Assembly (NCBI GenBank): GCA_031264825.1
Contig: JAISDL010000074.1
Coordinates: 1 to 7,042 of the forward strand
DNA length: 7,042 nucleotides
Origin: Accumulibacter sp.
GTDB lineage: Bacteria; Pseudomonadota; Gammaproteobacteria; Burkholderiales; Rhodocyclaceae
Direction of reading: 5' to 3'
The position numbers and the translations under genes are program-made. Positions 5,079 through 7,042 of the stretch are shown in pieces; the first letter of the stretch is position 1, and each line of letters begins with the position of its first letter. Under the pieces are notes generated by a model, which was not told where the DNA came from, did not search any database, and saw only the letters and a program-made list of their open reading frames with translations.

Positions 5079-5789
5079 ATGATTCCCTGGATAAACGCGG
5101 ACGATGAATTTCCACCGGTCGAGCGCGCGCCGTCCCGGTACGGCGGACTGATCTGCGCGGGCGGCGATCTTTCGCCGGAGCGTCTGCTCGCCGCGTACCG
5201 CCGTGGTATTTTCCCCTGGTTTTCGCCGGGAGAGCCGATCCTTTGGTGGAGTCCCGACCCGCGAATGGTCCTCTACCCCGAAGAATTCAGAACGACGCGA
5301 TCCTTGCGGCAAACGCTTCGCAAAGGCGATTACGAGCTGCGCTTCGACGACGACTTTGCCGCCGTGATCCGGGCGTGCGCCGATACGCCGCGCAAGGGGC
5401 AGGACGGCACGTGGATCACGCCGGAAATGCAGGAAGCGTATACTCGGCTCTTCGATCTTGGGTTCGCGCACGCGGTCGAAACCCGCGTCGACGGCGAACT
5501 CGTCGGCGGGCTCTACGGCGTCGCCGTCGGAAAAATTTTCTACGGCGAATCGATGTTCTCGCACCGCCCCGACGCTTCGAAAATCGCAATGGCGCACCTC
5601 GTCCGCTTCCTCGCCGCGCGCGGCTTCGGACTGATCGACTGCCAGATGAAAACCCGCCATTTGGCTTCGCTCGGCGCGCGCGAAATTCCCCGCGCGCGTT
5701 TCATCGAGAGCGTCCGCGCGCTGACCGCGATCGAACCGCTGAAAGAAAGCTGGGCGAAGGCCCCGGGCGAAGTGTTCGACCCTTTTTGA
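5079..5789 (+). CDS. aat: Leucyl/phenylalanyl-tRNA--protein transferase
   Basis: Aat moves Leu or Phe from its charged tRNA onto the N terminus of proteins that begin with Lys or Arg. This creates a destabilising end that ClpS passes to the ClpAP protease (N-end rule, cytoplasm). The 236 residues match the E. coli length (234). Family blocks are GGLICAGGDLSPERLLAAYR (22-41), GIFPWFSP (43-50), WWSPDPR (56-62), GTWIT (110-114) and YGESMFS (155-161). The catalytic pair Asp187/Gln189 in DCQ corresponds to Asp186/Gln188 of E. coli. The chosen ATG gives the usual N terminus (IPWINADDEFPP), but it lacks a close ribosome site and follows a palindrome. The usual partner for the other N-end-rule branch (ate/bpt) is not next to it; the upstream neighbour is the cell-wall peptidase and the downstream one is pgi. 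Confidence 0.98.
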   Translation: MIPWINADDEFPPVERAPSRYGGLICAGGDLSPERLLAAYRRGIFPWFSPGEPILWWSPDPRMVLYPEEFRTTRSLRQTLRKGDYELRFDDDFAAVIRACADTPRKGQDGTWITPEMQEAYTRLFDLGFAHAVETRVDGELVGGLYGVAVGKIFYGESMFSHRPDASKIAMAHLVRFLAARGFGLIDCQMKTRHLASLGAREIPRARFIESVRALTAIEPLKESWAKAPGEVFDPF

Positions 5790-5791
5790 AA

Positions 5792-5819
5792 GGGAATGGA
5801 TACTTTCCCCGGTTTTTTT
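5792..5819 (+). terminator. Candidate terminator after aat
   Basis: GGGAA (5792-5796) pairs with TTCCC (5805-5809) around an eight-base loop, followed by CGG and seven T (5813-5819). A perfect small hairpin, ACGGA-TTTT-TCCGT (5820-5833), comes straight after. The same GGG can instead pair with CCC in CCCTTT-TTG-AAAGGG (5780-5794), which spans the aat stop codon, so two folds compete. The stem is short and termination may be incomplete. Confidence 0.5.
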
Positions 5820-5850
5820 ACGGATTTTTCCGTCGAATTCTCCCGTCGAT

Positions 5851-5879
5851 TTGCGCAATCCATCAAATTCGCATAAGAT
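5851..5879 (+). promoter_or_regulatory. Candidate pgi promoter
   Basis: TTGCGC (5851-5856), a 17-base spacer and TAAGAT (5874-5879) are seen. The match to consensus is moderate (3/6 and 4/6), but the spacing is ideal and it sits directly after the aat terminator. Transcription from about 5886 gives a leader of some 74 bases to the chosen ATG. Confidence 0.4.
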
Positions 5880-5959
5880 GAAACAAAACGATGGGGTGCT
5901 GTGACTTGCGGCAACCGTTTGAAACCGTTCTGTTGAGTTTTGATGAAAGGGTCGCGGAA

Positions 5960-7042
5960 ATGCCGATCGAATCCTCGATGATACAGGCCGAACTCGAAGA
6001 AGCGCGGGAATTGCTCCAATGGCTTCATTTGCGGGAGCTTTTTTCAGACGACCCCGGCCGTGCAAAGCGTTTGAGCCTTTCCCTCGACGGGATTCACTGC
6101 GATTTTTCCAAGCAGCGCGTGACCCCTGATACCTTGCGCCTCCTGTGCGCGTGGGCCGAGGAATCCGGCGTCGGCGACGCCATTGCCGACATGTTTGCCG
6201 GAAAGCGGATCAACCGCTCGGAGGATCGTCCCGCCTTGCACGTTGCGTTGCGCCGCTTCTCCGGGCCTTTCCCGGACGAGGCCTTCGACGTGATGCCCGA
6301 CGTTTTGGCGACGCGCGAGCGCATGGCGGTCTTCGCCGAAGAACTGCGCGGGGGCGAAGGCGACGCGCCGATACGGGACGTCGTCAATATCGGGATCGGC
6401 GGTTCGGACCTCGGCCCGAAGATGATGACGTACGCGATGCGTTCGATCGCGCACCCGACGCTGCGAATCCACACCGTTTCCAACCTCGACGGCGCGCAAC
6501 TCGCGCCGCTTTTGCAAACGCTCGACCCGCGCGCGACGCTTTTCATCGTCGTCAGCAAAACCTTCACGACGCAGGAAACCCTGCTCAACGCGCACACGGC
6601 GCGTTCCTGGCTCGCGGCGAACCTGGGCGAGGCGGCGGACCTGCGGAATTACTTCGCGGCGATTTCGAGCAACGTCGAAAAAGCCGTCGATTTCGGCGTC
6701 GCGCCCGAACGCATCTTCCCGATCCGGGACTGGGTCGGCGGCCGCTATTCGCTGTGGTCGGCCGTCGGGCTCGCGCTGATGACCGCGATCGGCCCGCAGG
6801 CTTTCGACGCGATGCTCCGCGGTGCCGAGAGAATCGACGAACACTTCCGAACGGCGCCCTTTCTTCGCAATCTGCCGGTGCTCATGGCGCTGATCGGCGT
6901 CTGGAACACGAATTTCCTCGGCGCGGAAACGAGCGCCGTATTGCCGTACAACGAATCGCTCCGCTATTTCCCGCCCTTCTTGCAGCAGTTGGAGATGGAA
7001 AGCAACGGGAAGTCGGTCGGCGTCGACGGCAAACGGCTTCAG
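5960..7042 (+). CDS. pgi: Glucose-6-phosphate isomerase, N-terminal part (runs off right edge)
   Basis: Pgi interconverts glucose-6-phosphate and fructose-6-phosphate in glycolysis and gluconeogenesis (cytoplasm, dimer). The window holds 361 codons, about two thirds of the usual ~550, and the frame is open to the edge. Visible blocks are GKRINRSEDRPALHVALR (81-98), VVNIGIGGSDLGP (141-153), the sugar-phosphate loop VVSKTFTTQET (197-207), the family signature DWVGGRYSLWSAVG (257-270), and EMESNGK (345-351), in which Glu347 is the catalytic base matching Glu355 of E. coli. The ATG at 5960 is chosen because AAAGGG lies at 5946-5951, eight bases upstream, and the N terminus then lines up with E. 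coli Pgi (LF at 27-28 against 30-31). The in-frame ATG at 5891 would add 23 residues with no good ribosome site; the next stop upstream is at 5879. It probably has its own promoter. Confidence 0.97.
   Translation, partial: MPIESSMIQAELEEARELLQWLHLRELFSDDPGRAKRLSLSLDGIHCDFSKQRVTPDTLRLLCAWAEESGVGDAIADMFAGKRINRSEDRPALHVALRRFSGPFPDEAFDVMPDVLATRERMAVFAEELRGGEGDAPIRDVVNIGIGGSDLGPKMMTYAMRSIAHPTLRIHTVSNLDGAQLAPLLQTLDPRATLFIVVSKTFTTQETLLNAHTARSWLAANLGEAADLRNYFAAISSNVEKAVDFGVAPERIFPIRDWVGGRYSLWSAVGLALMTAIGPQAFDAMLRGAERIDEHFRTAPFLRNLPVLMALIGVWNTNFLGAETSAVLPYNESLRYFPPFLQQLEMESNGKSVGVDGKRLQ

Noticed and set aside
5878..5904. Eight-codon upstream ORF before pgi (MKQNDGVL)
   Set aside because: It starts upstream of the predicted transcription start, has no ribosome site and no regulatory codon pattern.
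4320..6844. Large minus-strand frames opposite the peptidase, aat and pgi genes
   Set aside because: They are shadows of recognised plus-strand genes and read across their control regions.

Overview
The window looks like core chromosome of a GC-rich Gram-negative bacterium. A betaproteobacterium of the Burkholderiales is my best guess. That guess rests on the HU, UvrA, Aat and Pgi proteins, heavy use of GCG/CGC/GTC/GAC codons, and a tRNA-Ala with the uncommon CGC anticodon. No sequence here fixes the genus.

Layout. (1) Positions 1-386, plus strand: the 3' end of an unrecognised gene whose protein carries a perfect-period hexapeptide array (EGSEAP, ten units visible) followed by a basic C-terminal tail. 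A rightward terminator-like hairpin lies at 475-517. (2) Minus strand: a tRNA-Ala(CGC) gene at 587-662 with its own clear sigma-70 promoter (676-704) and intrinsic terminator (524-562). (3) Minus strand: an HU-type nucleoid protein (917-1213) with promoter, leader hairpin and terminator. (4) Minus strand: full-length uvrA (1391-4249), with its own short-leader promoter and a terminator before HU. (5) A 262-base divergent intergenic region holding back-to-back promoters and inverted repeats. (6) Plus strand: a periplasmic NlpC/P60 cell-wall peptidase (4512-5039) followed 39 bases later by aat (5079-5789), probably one transcription unit that ends in a hairpin/T-tract at 5792-5819. (7) Plus strand: a separate promoter and pgi (5960 to the right edge, incomplete), which is missing from simple ORF calls because its stop lies outside the window.

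The recognised genes are housekeeping: excision repair, nucleoid structure, peptidoglycan remodelling, N-end-rule tagging and glycolysis. They do not form one pathway. I see no convincing new multi-gene system. The least ordinary part is the left edge: a repeat-bearing gene whose stop overlaps a possible second start (TGATG), lying against the 3' end of a tRNA gene. That is where integrated elements commonly begin, so the left ~390 bases may be the edge of a prophage or island. This is inference and needs the sequence further left. Smaller regulatory oddities are the HU leader hairpin, a 14-base perfect palindrome just before the aat start codon, a dyad over the -35 of the peptidase gene, and very short predicted leaders for uvrA and the peptidase gene.
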